Assembly: GCF_013267355.1 (NCBI RefSeq)
Contig: NZ_CP053985.1
Location: forward strand, 5,022,001-5,086,000
DNA: 64,000 nt
Source: Achromobacter pestifer
GTDB taxonomy: Bacteria > Pseudomonadota > Gammaproteobacteria > Burkholderiales > Burkholderiaceae_B
Direction: 5' to 3'
Position numbers and translations under genes: made by a program. Below the pieces are notes generated by a model, which had not been told where the DNA came from, made no database searches, and was given only the letters and a program-made list of their open reading frames with translations. Below, in pieces: positions 8,304-17,322 of this stretch (positions within the stretch are counted from its first letter, which is position 1; the number at the start of each line of letters is the position of its first letter).

Positions 8304-9845
8304 GTGAGCAACGCCAATCTATACGCTGTCCTGCAAGGCGGCTTTCCCAAAGACCGCAGCAAAGTCGCGCTGGAAACGCCCGACCTGCAATACACCTGGG
8401 ACGACATCGATCGCGCCACCGCGTGCCTGGCCAACCTGCTGACCTCGCTGGACCTGCCGGCGGGTTCGCGCGTGGCGGTGCAGGTCGAGAAGTCGCCCGA
8501 AGCGTTGTTGCTGTACCTGGCCACCTTGCGCGCCGGCCTGGTGTATCTGCCGCTGAATACCGCCTACCGCGAATCGGAAATCGAGTATTTCCTGGGCAAT
8601 GCCGAACCGGCCGTGGTGGTCTGCGCCAGCAAGAACCTGGACTGGGTGCAGCGCGCGGCAGACAAGGCTGGCACCGCGCATGTGTACACGCTGGACGAGG
8701 ACCGCAGCGGCACGCTGCTGGATGCCGCTGGCGGCTTGCCTCAGACCTTCAAGACCGTGGCGCGCAAGCCCGACGACCTGGCCGCCATCCTGTACACCTC
8801 CGGCACCACCGGCCGCAGCAAGGGCGCGATGCTGTCGCATGGCAACCTCGCCGCCAATGCCCGCGTGCTGCACGATTACTGGGGCTGGCGCCCGGACGAC
8901 GTGCTGTTGCACATGCTGCCCATCTTCCACGTGCACGGCCTGTTCGTGGCTTCGCATGGCGCCTTGCTGGCGGGCGCCAGGATGATCTGGCTGCCCAAGC
9001 TCGACCTCGACCAGGCCCTGCGCTACCTGCCGCAGAGCACCGTGATGATGGGCGTGCCGACGTACTACGTGCGCCTGCTGGCCGACCCGCGTTTCGACCG
9101 CCGCGCCTGCGCCAATATGCGTCTCTTCATTTCGGGCTCGGCGCCGCTCCTGGCCGAGACCTTCTCGGACTTCCAGACGCGCAGCGGCCATGCCATCCTG
9201 GAACGCTACGGCATGAGCGAGACGGTCATGCTCACCTCAAACCCCTACGATCCCAAGCTGGGCGAGCGCCTGGCCGGCACCGTGGGCCGCGCCTTGCCGC
9301 AAGTGCAGGTGCGCGTGGTCGACGACGCCGGCATCGCGCTCGCGCCGGGTGAGATCGGCAATGTGCAGGTGCGCGGACCGAACGTGTTCTCGGGCTACTG
9401 GCGCATGCCGGAAAAGACCCGCGAAGAGTTCACCACGGACGGCTGGTTCAAGACCGGCGACGTGGGCCGCTGGGGCGGCGAGTCCGCCGGGCGCGACGTG
9501 CCCGCGGACTATCTGTCCATCGTGGGCCGCAGCAAGGACCTGATCATTTCCGGCGGGTTCAACGTGTATCCCAAGGAAATCGAAACGCTGATCGACGACA
9601 TGCCCGGCGTGGCCGAATCGGCGGTCATCGGCGTGCCGCATGCAGACTTCGGCGAGGCCGTGGTCGCGGTGGTGGTGCCCAAGGACGGCGTGGCGCTGGA
9701 CGCGGAAGCCATGCAGGCCGAACTGAAATCGCGCATCGCCAATTTCAAGGTGCCCAAGCGCGTGCACATCATCGGCGAGCTGCCGCGCAACACCATGGGC
9801 AAGGTGCAGAAGAACGTGCTGCGCGAAACCTACAAGGCGCTCTGA
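8304..9845 (+). CDS. matB: malonyl-CoA synthetase (AMP-forming)
   Basis: 513 residues of the ANL superfamily, making malonyl-CoA from malonate, CoA and ATP. The P-loop-like 'ILYTSGTTGRSKGAMLSH' is at about residue 160. 'ERYGMSETVMLTSNPY' (the A5 motif, with the MatB-type Met-Ser-Glu), 'GWFKTGDVG' and the C-terminal 'PRNTMGKVQKNVLRE' with the catalytic lysine are all intact. GTG 8304 starts 5 bp after the hydratase stop. With the decarboxylase it forms the two-step route malonate to malonyl-CoA to acetyl-CoA. A perfect terminator hairpin follows at 9858. Confidence 0.92.
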   Translation: MSNANLYAVLQGGFPKDRSKVALETPDLQYTWDDIDRATACLANLLTSLDLPAGSRVAVQVEKSPEALLLYLATLRAGLVYLPLNTAYRESEIEYFLGNAEPAVVVCASKNLDWVQRAADKAGTAHVYTLDEDRSGTLLDAAGGLPQTFKTVARKPDDLAAILYTSGTTGRSKGAMLSHGNLAANARVLHDYWGWRPDDVLLHMLPIFHVHGLFVASHGALLAGARMIWLPKLDLDQALRYLPQSTVMMGVPTYYVRLLADPRFDRRACANMRLFISGSAPLLAETFSDFQTRSGHAILERYGMSETVMLTSNPYDPKLGERLAGTVGRALPQVQVRVVDDAGIALAPGEIGNVQVRGPNVFSGYWRMPEKTREEFTTDGWFKTGDVGRWGGESAGRDVPADYLSIVGRSKDLIISGGFNVYPKEIETLIDDMPGVAESAVIGVPHADFGEAVVAVVVPKDGVALDAEAMQAELKSRIANFKVPKRVHIIGELPRNTMGKVQKNVLRETYKAL

Positions 9846-9857
9846 CGTTCGCCAGGA

Positions 9858-9884
9858 CCGCTCCCCGTCGGGGAGCGGATTTTC
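9858..9884 (+). terminator. intrinsic terminator after matB
   Basis: CCGCTCCCC (9858-9866) and GGGGAGCGG (9870-9878) form a perfect 9-bp stem with a 3-nt loop, followed by ATTTTCC. It lies inside the malonate array, so the Bug gene downstream is either read through or has its own promoter in 9885-10029. Confidence 0.75.
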
Positions 9885-10029
9885 CGGCCAGGCGCGCTGC
9901 GCCGGCCCTCTTTCAGGAGTCCGCCCCAAGAAAACACCGCAGGTCCCAGCAGCCCATTCCATACAAGAACTTCAAGAGACGAGACGCCCACAACCGCGCC
10001 GTCCCCATGCTGCAGCTAGAGGAGACACT

Positions 10030-11001
10030 ATGAAATATCGCACCACCGCCGCGGCCGTTTTCGCCGTGGCCGCCCTGGGTTTTGGCGGCATCGCCGCCGC
10101 GCAATGGCCCGAACGCCCGATCACGCTGATCGTCCCGTTCCCCGCCGGTGGCGGCACGGATACTTTTGCCCGACCGCTGGCCCAGCAATTGACCACGCAG
10201 CTGGGCCAGCCCGTGGTCATCGACAACAAGGGCGGGGCGGGCGGAACCGTGGGCGCGGGCGTCGCGGCCAAGGCCAGGCCCGACGGCTACACCTTCTTCA
10301 TGGGCGGCGCGCATCATGCGCTGGCCCCCTCGCTGTACAAGAACCTGAATTACGACATCCAGAAAGACTTCGTGCCGGTCGCGCTGGTCGCGCAGCCGCC
10401 GCAGGTCATCGTCATCAATCCGGCCAAGCTGCCGGTGAAGACGGTCCAGGAGCTGATCGACTACGCCAAGAAACGTCCTGGTGAAATCAACTTCGGCACC
10501 GCCGGCAAGGGCAGCACGCACCACCTGGCCGGCGAACTGTTCGCCATGCAGACCGGCATCAAGCTGGTGGACGTGCCCTACCAGGGCGCGGGGCCCATGC
10601 TGTCGGCCCTGATCGGCGGACAGGTGGACCTGGCGTTCGACGGCCTGGGTTCGTCCGCCGGGCATATCCGCTCCGGCACGATCAAGCCGCTGGCCGTGGC
10701 CGCCACCGAGCGCTCGCAGTCGCTGCCCGACGTGCCCACCGCCGCCGAGGCCGGCGTGCCGAACTACGTGGTGTCGACCTGGTACGCGATCTGGGCGCCC
10801 GCGGGCACGCCCAAGGAAGCGGTGGACAGGATGAGCGCCGAGATCACCAAGGCCCTGAATGCGCCGAAGATCAAGGAAACCTGGGCCGGCAACGGCTCGG
10901 CCGTGCCCACGCTGACCGGGCCTGAGTTCGGCAAGTTCGTCGACAGCGAGGTTGGGCGCTGGGCCAAGGTAGTGAAGGATTCGGGGGTGAAGCTGGATTG
11001 A
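10030..11001 (+). CDS. Bug family tripartite tricarboxylate transporter receptor (probable malonate-pathway solute receptor)
   Basis: 323 residues: signal peptide to about residue 24 ('FGGIAAA-QWP'), the Bug start 'WPERPITLIVPFPAGGGTD', and the conserved 'GGAGGTVGAG', 'DGYTFF' and 'INFGTAGKGSTHHLAGE' segments. RBS GAGGAG lies at 10018-10023. No TctA/TctB membrane genes are nearby. Position after matA-matB suggests that it binds malonate or a related diacid in place of a MatC-type carrier. The 184-bp gap before it contains a terminator and a 14-bp fragment shared with the palindromic element at 5261. Confidence 0.93.
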   Translation: MKYRTTAAAVFAVAALGFGGIAAAQWPERPITLIVPFPAGGGTDTFARPLAQQLTTQLGQPVVIDNKGGAGGTVGAGVAAKARPDGYTFFMGGAHHALAPSLYKNLNYDIQKDFVPVALVAQPPQVIVINPAKLPVKTVQELIDYAKKRPGEINFGTAGKGSTHHLAGELFAMQTGIKLVDVPYQGAGPMLSALIGGQVDLAFDGLGSSAGHIRSGTIKPLAVAATERSQSLPDVPTAAEAGVPNYVVSTWYAIWAPAGTPKEAVDRMSAEITKALNAPKIKETWAGNGSAVPTLTGPEFGKFVDSEVGRWAKVVKDSGVKLD

Positions 11002-11009
11002 AGCATCGG

Positions 11010-11070
11010 TGGACCGGATTTCAATTAATATTGATAATCGTTATCATTGTTTAGTTTGCCTTCCGGTCCA
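11010..11070. repeat. 9-bp inverted repeat flanking the Fur-box-like site
   Basis: TGGACCGGA (11010-11018) and TCCGGTCCA (11062-11070) are perfect inverted arms, extendable with one mismatch. They bracket the Fur-box-like palindrome and end 9 bp before the sigma-factor ATG. In RNA or supercoiled DNA they could fold the whole control region into a stem-loop. Confidence 0.5.
11030..11049. promoter_or_regulatory. Fur-box-like operator
   Basis: A TGATAA (11032-11037) / TTATCA (11041-11046) inverted repeat around TCG closely matches the Fur consensus core GATAAT-GATAATC. It lies about 30 bp before the ECF sigma factor start. Iron-repressed control of the downstream sigma/anti-sigma/receptor set follows from the known role of such boxes. 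Confidence 0.75.
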
Positions 11071-11079
11071 TCGAATGTC

Positions 11080-11580
11080 ATGAATCAAAGCGGTTTCTCA
11101 GCGTCCATCGAGGGGCTCTATGTCCAGCATCAATCCTGGCTGTGTGACTGGCTGCGCAGAAAGACAGGCTGCCCGTTCGACGCGGCCGACCTGACTCACG
11201 ACACCTATCTGAAGGTGTTGGTCCGTGAGGACGACACGCGCCCACTGCGCGAACCACGCGCCTATCTGACGACGATAGCGCACGGCTTGATGGTGAATCT
11301 GTTCCGCCGCCGCGACATCGAGCGCGCCTATCTGGATAGCCTGCCGCTGGTCGAGGAGCTGTCCGTGCCGTCGCCGGAGCGTCGCGCCCTGGTCTTGGAA
11401 GCGCTGATGGAGATAGACCGGTTGCTGGACGGTTTGCCGGCCAAAGTGCGCAAGGCGTTTCTGCTGTCGCAGCTGGAAGGTCTGCGCCATGGCGAGATCG
11501 CCGAACGCATGCAGGTCTCGGTCAGCTCGGTGCGCCAGTATCTGGCCCGGGCCATGCAGCATTGCCTGGCGGCCTGGTGA
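11080..11580 (+). CDS. FecI-like ECF RNA polymerase sigma factor
   Basis: 166 residues. Sigma region 2 contains 'DAADLTHDTYLKVL' and 'EPRAYLTTIAHGLMVNLFRR' (about residues 38-90). Region 4 ends with 'LEGLRHGEIAERMQVSVSSVRQYLARAM'-type helix-turn-helix (split here: 'EIAERMQVSVSSVRQYL'). I chose ATG 11080 rather than the TTG at 11047, which would lie in the Fur-box region. It is immediately followed by a FecR-like gene and a TonB-dependent receptor, the classic cell-surface signalling trio for ferric-siderophore uptake. Confidence 0.92.
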   Translation: MNQSGFSASIEGLYVQHQSWLCDWLRRKTGCPFDAADLTHDTYLKVLVREDDTRPLREPRAYLTTIAHGLMVNLFRRRDIERAYLDSLPLVEELSVPSPERRALVLEALMEIDRLLDGLPAKVRKAFLLSQLEGLRHGEIAERMQVSVSSVRQYLARAMQHCLAAW

Positions 11581-12545
11581 GCCGGCGCGCCGCGGCCCGG
11601 GCCGAATTGCCGCCTTCCGTCATCCGCGAGGCCAGCGCCTGGTTTGTCCGCTTGGGGGCTGACGACGCCACCGCAACGGATGGCGTAGCCTGTAGCCGCT
11701 GGATCGAGGCCGACCCTTTGCACCGGCTGGCCTGGGAACGCGTGGAAATGCTGGGACGCCAGTTCGGCCAGGTCGACCCGCAAGCCGGTCTGGCGGCCTT
11801 GGATCGCCCGTCCTCCCGCAGCCGGCGCCAGGCGCTCAAGGTCCTGTCGCTCGTCATGGGCGCGGGTGGATTGACGGCAGCGTCGCTGCCTTGGACGGCA
11901 TGGACTTCGGACTTTGGCACGGCCGTCGGCGAGCGGCGCGCTGAGACCTTGGCCGACGGCAGCGTATTGACCCTGAACACCGACAGCGCGGCTGATGTGC
12001 GCTTTGACGCCACGCAGCGCCTGGTCGTGCTGAGCAGGGGCGAATTGCACATCGCGTCACGGCGCGACCCGCAGGCCCCCGCCCGGCCGCTGGTGGTGGC
12101 GACCCCCATGGGCCGGATCACCGCGCTCGGTACGCGCTTCGTCGTCCGTTTGCTGGATGGGGAGACCTGGGTGGCGGTGACCGAAGGCGCGGTCAGGATC
12201 GAACCCAAAGCGGGCGGCGCGGGTGGGGCGCGGATCGTGGAAGCCGGGGCCGGCACCCGTTTCAATGAGCGCCTTGTGCAGAACATACGGCCCGCGCCGC
12301 ATGCCGGCGATTGGGCGCAGGGCGCGCTGTTTGCCGACGACATGCGTCTGGACGCGTTTGTGGCGGAACTCAGCCGCCATCGCAAGGGCCGCTTGGTGTG
12401 CGACCCGGCGGTGGCGGGGCTGCGCATTTCAGGCTCATATCCGCTCGGCGACACCGACCGTATCCTGGCAGCGGTCGAGCGTGCGCTGCCAGTGCGGGCG
12501 GATCGCTACACCCGCTATTGGGTGGTGTTGCGCGCCCGCGGCTGA
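11577..12545 (+). CDS. FecR-like anti-sigma factor / sigma regulator
   Basis: 322 residues starting at GTG 11577, overlapping the sigma factor stop (GTGA). The N-terminal DUF4880-type segment ('EASAWFVRLGADDATATDG') is cytoplasmic. A single hydrophobic stretch ('VLSLVMGAGGLTAASLPW', about residues 91-108) spans the membrane. The periplasmic FecR domain contains 'ETLADGSVLTLNTDSAADV' and 'GRITALGTRFVVR'. It would hold the ECF sigma factor until the receptor signals. The overlap indicates translational coupling and near-equal synthesis. Confidence 0.92.
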   Translation: MSRRAAARAELPPSVIREASAWFVRLGADDATATDGVACSRWIEADPLHRLAWERVEMLGRQFGQVDPQAGLAALDRPSSRSRRQALKVLSLVMGAGGLTAASLPWTAWTSDFGTAVGERRAETLADGSVLTLNTDSAADVRFDATQRLVVLSRGELHIASRRDPQAPARPLVVATPMGRITALGTRFVVRLLDGETWVAVTEGAVRIEPKAGGAGGARIVEAGAGTRFNERLVQNIRPAPHAGDWAQGALFADDMRLDAFVAELSRHRKGRLVCDPAVAGLRISGSYPLGDTDRILAAVERALPVRADRYTRYWVVLRARG

Positions 12546-12643
12546 CGGCTCCGGGAAAATTTCCTGGCGCCGCGCTGTCACTTTTGAGTTTTCGATTGGC
12601 ATACGGGTGAAGCCTCGATTTCCTTCGCCTGGAACCCAACGAT

Positions 12644-15052
12644 ATGACTCTGCCGTTTTTCCCCACTCACTCCACCGCGCTGGTGCTGGCCGCAGTCGCT
12701 GCCGCCGCGCTTGCGCCATTGCCGGTTCAGGCGCAGCCAGGCGCCGCTGCGGCGGTCCGTCATGCCGTCAATGTGCCGGCCGGCTCGCTGGGCGCGGCGC
12801 TGTCCGACCTTGCCCGGCAGACTCAGGTGCTGTTGTCGTTCGATCCTGCCCTGACGTCGGGCATGGAGACTGCGGGCCTGCAAGGGGGCTATACCGTGGA
12901 TCAGGGCTTTGCGGCGTTGCTGGCGGAGACTGGACTGGAGGTCGTGCGCCGCGCGGATGGCGACTACCTGTTGCAGCGCGCGGGCGGTCAGCAAACCACT
13001 CAGCTTGCGCCGGTGGTGGTCCTGGGGGCGGGCGCCACGACCGAAGGCACCGGCGAGTACACCGCAGACTGGATGCGCTCGGCCAACGGCCTGGTGTTGT
13101 CGCAGCGCGAAACGCCGCAATCGACCAGCGTGCTGACGCGGCAGCAGATGGACGACCGCTCCATCACGTCGGTGCGCGACGTGATGGAAAACGCCACCGG
13201 CATGAATGTGCAGCAGGCGGAGTCCGAGCGCTTGACGTACTACTCGCGCGGTTTTTCCATGGACACTTTCCAGTTCGACGGCGTGGTCAAGCCGCTGAAT
13301 GGCCTCTATCAGTTTGGCGACGGCAACCTGGACCCGGTCATCTACGATCACGTTGAAATCATCCGCGGCGCCACCGGCCTGATGAGCGGCACCGGCAACC
13401 CGGGCGGTTCCGTCAACTTCATCCGCAAGCGTCCAACCCGCGAGTTTCAGGGCGATATCAAGCTCTCGGCCGGGACCGAGGACACCTATCGAGGCGAAGT
13501 GGACCTGTCCACGCCGTTCAACGAGTCCGGCTCGGTGCGCGGGCGTATCGTCGGCGCCAAGGAACGGCGTGGCGACACCATGGACCTCTACAAGAAAAAG
13601 CGCGACGTGCTGTACGGCATCGTCGAGGCGGACTTGGCGCAGAGCACCACCGTCAGCATCGGCGGCTCTTTGCAACGCACGCGGCCCAGCGGCATCAGCT
13701 GGGGCGGCTTGCCCGCCCTGGACGCCAACGGCAAGCCCATCGACTGGCCCAAGGGACAGGCCATGGGCGCCAAATGGTCGCGCTGGGACACGGATTCCCA
13801 CGAGTACTTTGCGCAGATAGAACATGGCTTTGCCAACGGCTGGAACGCCCGCCTGTCGTACACGCGCCTGGAGAACAAGTTCGACGCGCCGTTGCTCTTC
13901 ACCTCCGACGTGCCGGTGACGATCGACGGGTTCTCAACGGCGCCATTGCTGCGCAAGTTCGTGGGTGGCAGCGACCAGGATGTGGTCGGCGGCTCCATGG
14001 ACGGCGATTTCGACGCCTTCGGCCGCCGTCACCAGTTCAACCTGGGCTTCTCCCATTCCATCATCAAGGCATGGAACCAGAGCTGGGACACCTCGGATCA
14101 GGCAACATATCCCATTCCCGACGTCAAGAACTGGACTGGCGATTGGCCCGCGCCGGACTGGGACATCCTGGCGCTGTCGCAGACCAATCGCAACAAGCAG
14201 ACAGGCATCTATGGCACGTTGCGCCTGGGGTTGACCGAGAGGCTGCATCTGCTGACCGGCGCGCGCTGGACGCGCTGGGAATCCACCGAGACCAGTTGGG
14301 GCGTGACGGGCTATTCGCACACGTATTCCGAGGTCACGCCCTACCTGGGCGTCACCTATGACTTGAACGATACGTACACGGCCTACGCCAGCTACACCAA
14401 TATCTTCCAGCCGCAGATGGTCAAGACGCAGACCTGGGACATGGCGGGCCCGGCCTATGGCCACAACTATGAAATGGGCCTGAAGGCGTCCTACCTGGAC
14501 GGCCGGGTGAATGCATCCGCCGCTGTGTTCCAGACCGACCAAAAGGACGTAGCCGAGTACGGCGGCTACGACTACGCGCATGATGACGGCTGGTACTACA
14601 TACTGGACGGCACCCGCACGCGCGGCTTCGAGATGGAACTGGCCGGGGAAGTGATGCCGGGCTGGAATGTGTTCCTGGGTTACACGTATCGGCAGTCCAA
14701 GGACAACAACGGCAAGAAGGTGCAGACGACCCAGCCCGAACAGTTGCTCAAGCTGAGCACGGCGTACCGGTTGCCCGGCGAGTTGAACAAGCTGACTGTG
14801 GGCGGCGGCGTGCGCTGGCAGAGCCAGACGAGCGCACAGACCTACTACGGCTTGCAGTCCGGCTCCATTGTGCAGAAGCCCTATGCCTTGTTCGACCTGA
14901 TGGCGCAGTACAACTTCTCCGACAAGACACAGTTGCAGCTCAACGTGCGCAACCTGGCCGACAAGAAGTACTACCGGTCCATGGGCTTTTACAACTCGGT
15001 TTTCTATGGCGAGGGCCGGACCGCGCTGCTCACGCTGACGCAGCGCTTCTAG
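12644..15052 (+). CDS. TonB-dependent siderophore receptor with signalling (STN) domain
   Basis: 802 residues. Signal peptide to about residue 30 ('LPVQAQ'). The STN signalling domain (residues about 40-110, 'VPAGSLGAALSDLARQTQVL') contacts the FecR partner. A TonB-box-like strand ('APVVVLG', 122-128), a plug ('ETPQSTSVLTRQQMDD' and on) and a 22-strand barrel ending in the outer-membrane Phe ('LLTLTQRF') follow. The plug carries 'RGATGLMSGTGNPGGSVNFIRK', typical of ferri-siderophore receptors such as FpvA/FoxA (shown here only as a family match). Siderophore identity is not readable, and no biosynthesis genes are nearby, so a xenosiderophore is possible. Confidence 0.94.
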   Translation: MTLPFFPTHSTALVLAAVAAAALAPLPVQAQPGAAAAVRHAVNVPAGSLGAALSDLARQTQVLLSFDPALTSGMETAGLQGGYTVDQGFAALLAETGLEVVRRADGDYLLQRAGGQQTTQLAPVVVLGAGATTEGTGEYTADWMRSANGLVLSQRETPQSTSVLTRQQMDDRSITSVRDVMENATGMNVQQAESERLTYYSRGFSMDTFQFDGVVKPLNGLYQFGDGNLDPVIYDHVEIIRGATGLMSGTGNPGGSVNFIRKRPTREFQGDIKLSAGTEDTYRGEVDLSTPFNESGSVRGRIVGAKERRGDTMDLYKKKRDVLYGIVEADLAQSTTVSIGGSLQRTRPSGISWGGLPALDANGKPIDWPKGQAMGAKWSRWDTDSHEYFAQIEHGFANGWNARLSYTRLENKFDAPLLFTSDVPVTIDGFSTAPLLRKFVGGSDQDVVGGSMDGDFDAFGRRHQFNLGFSHSIIKAWNQSWDTSDQATYPIPDVKNWTGDWPAPDWDILALSQTNRNKQTGIYGTLRLGLTERLHLLTGARWTRWESTETSWGVTGYSHTYSEVTPYLGVTYDLNDTYTAYASYTNIFQPQMVKTQTWDMAGPAYGHNYEMGLKASYLDGRVNASAAVFQTDQKDVAEYGGYDYAHDDGWYYILDGTRTRGFEMELAGEVMPGWNVFLGYTYRQSKDNNGKKVQTTQPEQLLKLSTAYRLPGELNKLTVGGGVRWQSQTSAQTYYGLQSGSIVQKPYALFDLMAQYNFSDKTQLQLNVRNLADKKYYRSMGFYNSVFYGEGRTALLTLTQRF

Positions 15053-15062
15053 TTCCCGACCG

Positions 15063-16019
15063 CTAGCGCCATTCACTCGCCTGGCTCAGCTTGGCCAACT
15101 GATCGCGCGTCAGCGTCAGGCTGGCCGCCTTGACCAGTTCTTCCAGCTGCTCCAGCGAGGTCGCGCTGACGATGGGCGAGGTGATGCCGGGCTGCGCGAT
15201 CTGCCAGGCCAGGGCGGCCTGCGCCGGCGTGCAGCCGGCGTCCTCGGCCACTTCGTCCAGGGCCTTCAGGATGCGGTAGCCGCGGTCGTTGAGATAGGTA
15301 TCGACGATCTTGCGGCCGCGCGGGCTCTTGCCTGCATCCGCGGGGCTGCGGTATTTGCCGCTGAGGAAGCCGCTGGCCAGCGCGTAATAGTTGATCGTTC
15401 CCATCTGCTGCGTCTTCACCAGGCTTTGCAGCCCGGACTCGAAGGGTTCGCGGCGGTACAGGTTGTACTCGGGCTGAATGCTCTCGTAGCGCGGCAGGCT
15501 GTGGCGTTCGCTCGCGATCAGCGCTTCCGACAGCCGCACCGCGGTGTAGTTGGATGCGCCGATGGCGCGCACCTTGCCGGACTCGATGTGCTTGGCATAT
15601 TCGGCCAGGGTGTCGGTCAGCGGCGTATCGGGATCGTCCTGGTGCGACTGGTACAGGTCGATGTGGTCCGTTTGCAGCCGGGCCAGCGAGGCTTCCAGCG
15701 AACGGCGGATGTAGGCGGGCGCCAGGCCCTTGGCGTCGGGCCCCATCTCCATGCCGACCTTGGTGGCGATCAGCACGTGGTCGCGCTTGCCCGAACGCTT
15801 GAGCCATTTGCCGATCAGGGTTTCGGATTCGCCGCCCTGGTTGCCCGGAACCCAGCGGGAATACACGTCCGCCGTGTCGATGAAGTTCAGGCCGGCGTCC
15901 ACCAGCGCGTCCAGCAGCGAATACGTGCCGGCTTCGTCCACGGTCCAGCCGAAGACGTTGCCGCCGAAGGTGAGCGGGGGGATCTGCAGGCCGGAACGGC
16001 CCAATGCGCGTTTGATCAT
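15063..16019 (-). CDS. aldo/keto reductase
   Basis: 318 residues from ATG 16019; an upstream in-frame extension is possible but has no family similarity. Motifs: 'FIDTADVYSRWVPGNQGGES' (catalytic Asp/Tyr), 'LIATKVGMEMG' (catalytic Lys), 'HIDLYQSHQDDPDTPL' and 'IGASNYTAVRL'. It is an NADPH-dependent oxidoreductase of the Tas/YajO type; substrate unknown. It converges on the siderophore receptor gene with only 10 bp between stops. Confidence 0.92.
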   Translation of the reverse strand: MIKRALGRSGLQIPPLTFGGNVFGWTVDEAGTYSLLDALVDAGLNFIDTADVYSRWVPGNQGGESETLIGKWLKRSGKRDHVLIATKVGMEMGPDAKGLAPAYIRRSLEASLARLQTDHIDLYQSHQDDPDTPLTDTLAEYAKHIESGKVRAIGASNYTAVRLSEALIASERHSLPRYESIQPEYNLYRREPFESGLQSLVKTQQMGTINYYALASGFLSGKYRSPADAGKSPRGRKIVDTYLNDRGYRILKALDEVAEDAGCTPAQAALAWQIAQPGITSPIVSATSLEQLEELVKAASLTLTRDQLAKLSQASEWR

Positions 16020-16292
16020 GATGAGGCCTCTGGATGCTGCGGTTGGCGGCGAGAAAAAAGTCCGGTTTCTGCATATCCGGCCGATGCGATTCCGGGCTTT
16101 TTCAGTATATTTACGCCGCTGCGCCCCGTCGCGGGGCATGCCGTTGCGGCATGCACCATTTCAGGGATTCCCCCGAAACGCTTTGAGGTGGCGGCAAGTT
16201 AGACTATACGGCTTTACGGCTAGTCCGGCCGGCGGGGAGCCGCCAGCGGCGCCGTAATAATGAGCAAATACAAGGGTTCAAGGAGCTTAACT

Positions 16293-17264
16293 ATGCTGAT
16301 CGGAAAAAAACATTTTCTGACGGTTGGCGCCATGGCGCTGGCGATGGCTATCGCCGCGCCGGTGGCGGCGCAGCAGAAGTCGGTGGCGGTGACCGCCATC
16401 GTCGAGCATCCGGCGCTGGACGCCGTGCGTGACGGGGTGCAGGACGCCCTCAAGCAAGCCGGCTACGAGCCGGGCAAGAACCTGAAGTGGCAATACCAGA
16501 GCGCCCAGGGCAACAACGGCACCGCCGCCCAGATCGCGCGCAAGTTCGTCGGCGACAAGCCCGACGCCATCGTCGCGATCGCCACGCCTTCGGCCCAGGC
16601 CGTCGTCGCGGCCACCAAGGACGTGCCGGTGGTGTATTCCGCCGTGACCGATCCGGTCGCCGCCCAGCTGGTCGCCAGCATGGACGCCTCGGGCACCAAC
16701 GTGACCGGCGTGTCGGATCTGCTGGCCCTGGACAAGCAGGTCGAGCTGATCAAGAAAATCGTCCCCAACGCCAAGCGCGTGGGCATTGTCTACAACCCGG
16801 GCGAAGCCAACTCGGTCGTGGTCGTGAAGAAGCTGCAGGAAATCCTGCCGAAGTCGGGCATGAGCCTGGTCGAAGCGGCCGCGCCGCGCTCGGTGGACGT
16901 GGCGTCCGCGGCCCGCAGCCTGATCGGCAAGGTCGACGTCATCTATACCAACACCGACAACAACGTCGTGTCGGCCTACGAGTCGCTGGTCAAGGTCGGC
17001 AACGACGCCAAGATCCCGCTGATCGCGTCCGACACCGACAGCGTCAAGCGCGGCGGCATTGCCGCCCTGGGCATCAACTACCGCGACCTGGGCGTGCAGA
17101 CGGGCAAGGTGGTGGTGCGCATCCTCAAGGGCGAGAAGCCCGGCGCCATTCCCTCGGAAACGATTTCCAAGCTCGAGCTCTACGTGAATCCGGGCGCCGC
17201 CGCCAAGCAGGGCGTGACCCTGTCCGACGCGATCATCAAGTCGGCCGCGGTGGTTGTGAAGTAA
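16293..17264 (+). CDS. ABC transporter substrate-binding protein (TrpX-like)
   Basis: 323 residues. Signal peptide to 'APVAAQQ' (about residue 26), then two Rossmann-like lobes: 'SVAVTAIVEHPALDAVRDGV', 'PDAIVAIATPSAQAVV', 'VPVVYSAVTDPVAAQLV' and 'RVGIVYNPGEANSV'. This is the ABC_sub_bind family (PF04392), whose characterised members include TrpX for aromatic amino acids. Start ATG 16293 has AGGAG at 16281-16285; an upstream in-frame ATG at 16260 lacks a ribosome site. The permease and ATPase genes follow after a 417-bp gap, so transporter identity rests on order and direction. Confidence 0.88.
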   Translation: MLIGKKHFLTVGAMALAMAIAAPVAAQQKSVAVTAIVEHPALDAVRDGVQDALKQAGYEPGKNLKWQYQSAQGNNGTAAQIARKFVGDKPDAIVAIATPSAQAVVAATKDVPVVYSAVTDPVAAQLVASMDASGTNVTGVSDLLALDKQVELIKKIVPNAKRVGIVYNPGEANSVVVVKKLQEILPKSGMSLVEAAAPRSVDVASAARSLIGKVDVIYTNTDNNVVSAYESLVKVGNDAKIPLIASDTDSVKRGGIAALGINYRDLGVQTGKVVVRILKGEKPGAIPSETISKLELYVNPGAAAKQGVTLSDAIIKSAAVVVK

Positions 17265-17280
17265 TAATCAGCCGTACCCG

Positions 17281-17322
17281 CCCCGCCATGCCTACCCGGT
17301 GTGAGCGGGGCTTGTTTTATTT
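17281..17322 (+). terminator. intrinsic terminator between binding-protein and permease genes
   Basis: CCCCGC (17281-17286) pairs with GCGGGG (17305-17310), followed by a T-rich tract to 17322. Termination here would leave the binding protein more abundant than the permease/ATPase. Confidence 0.65.
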
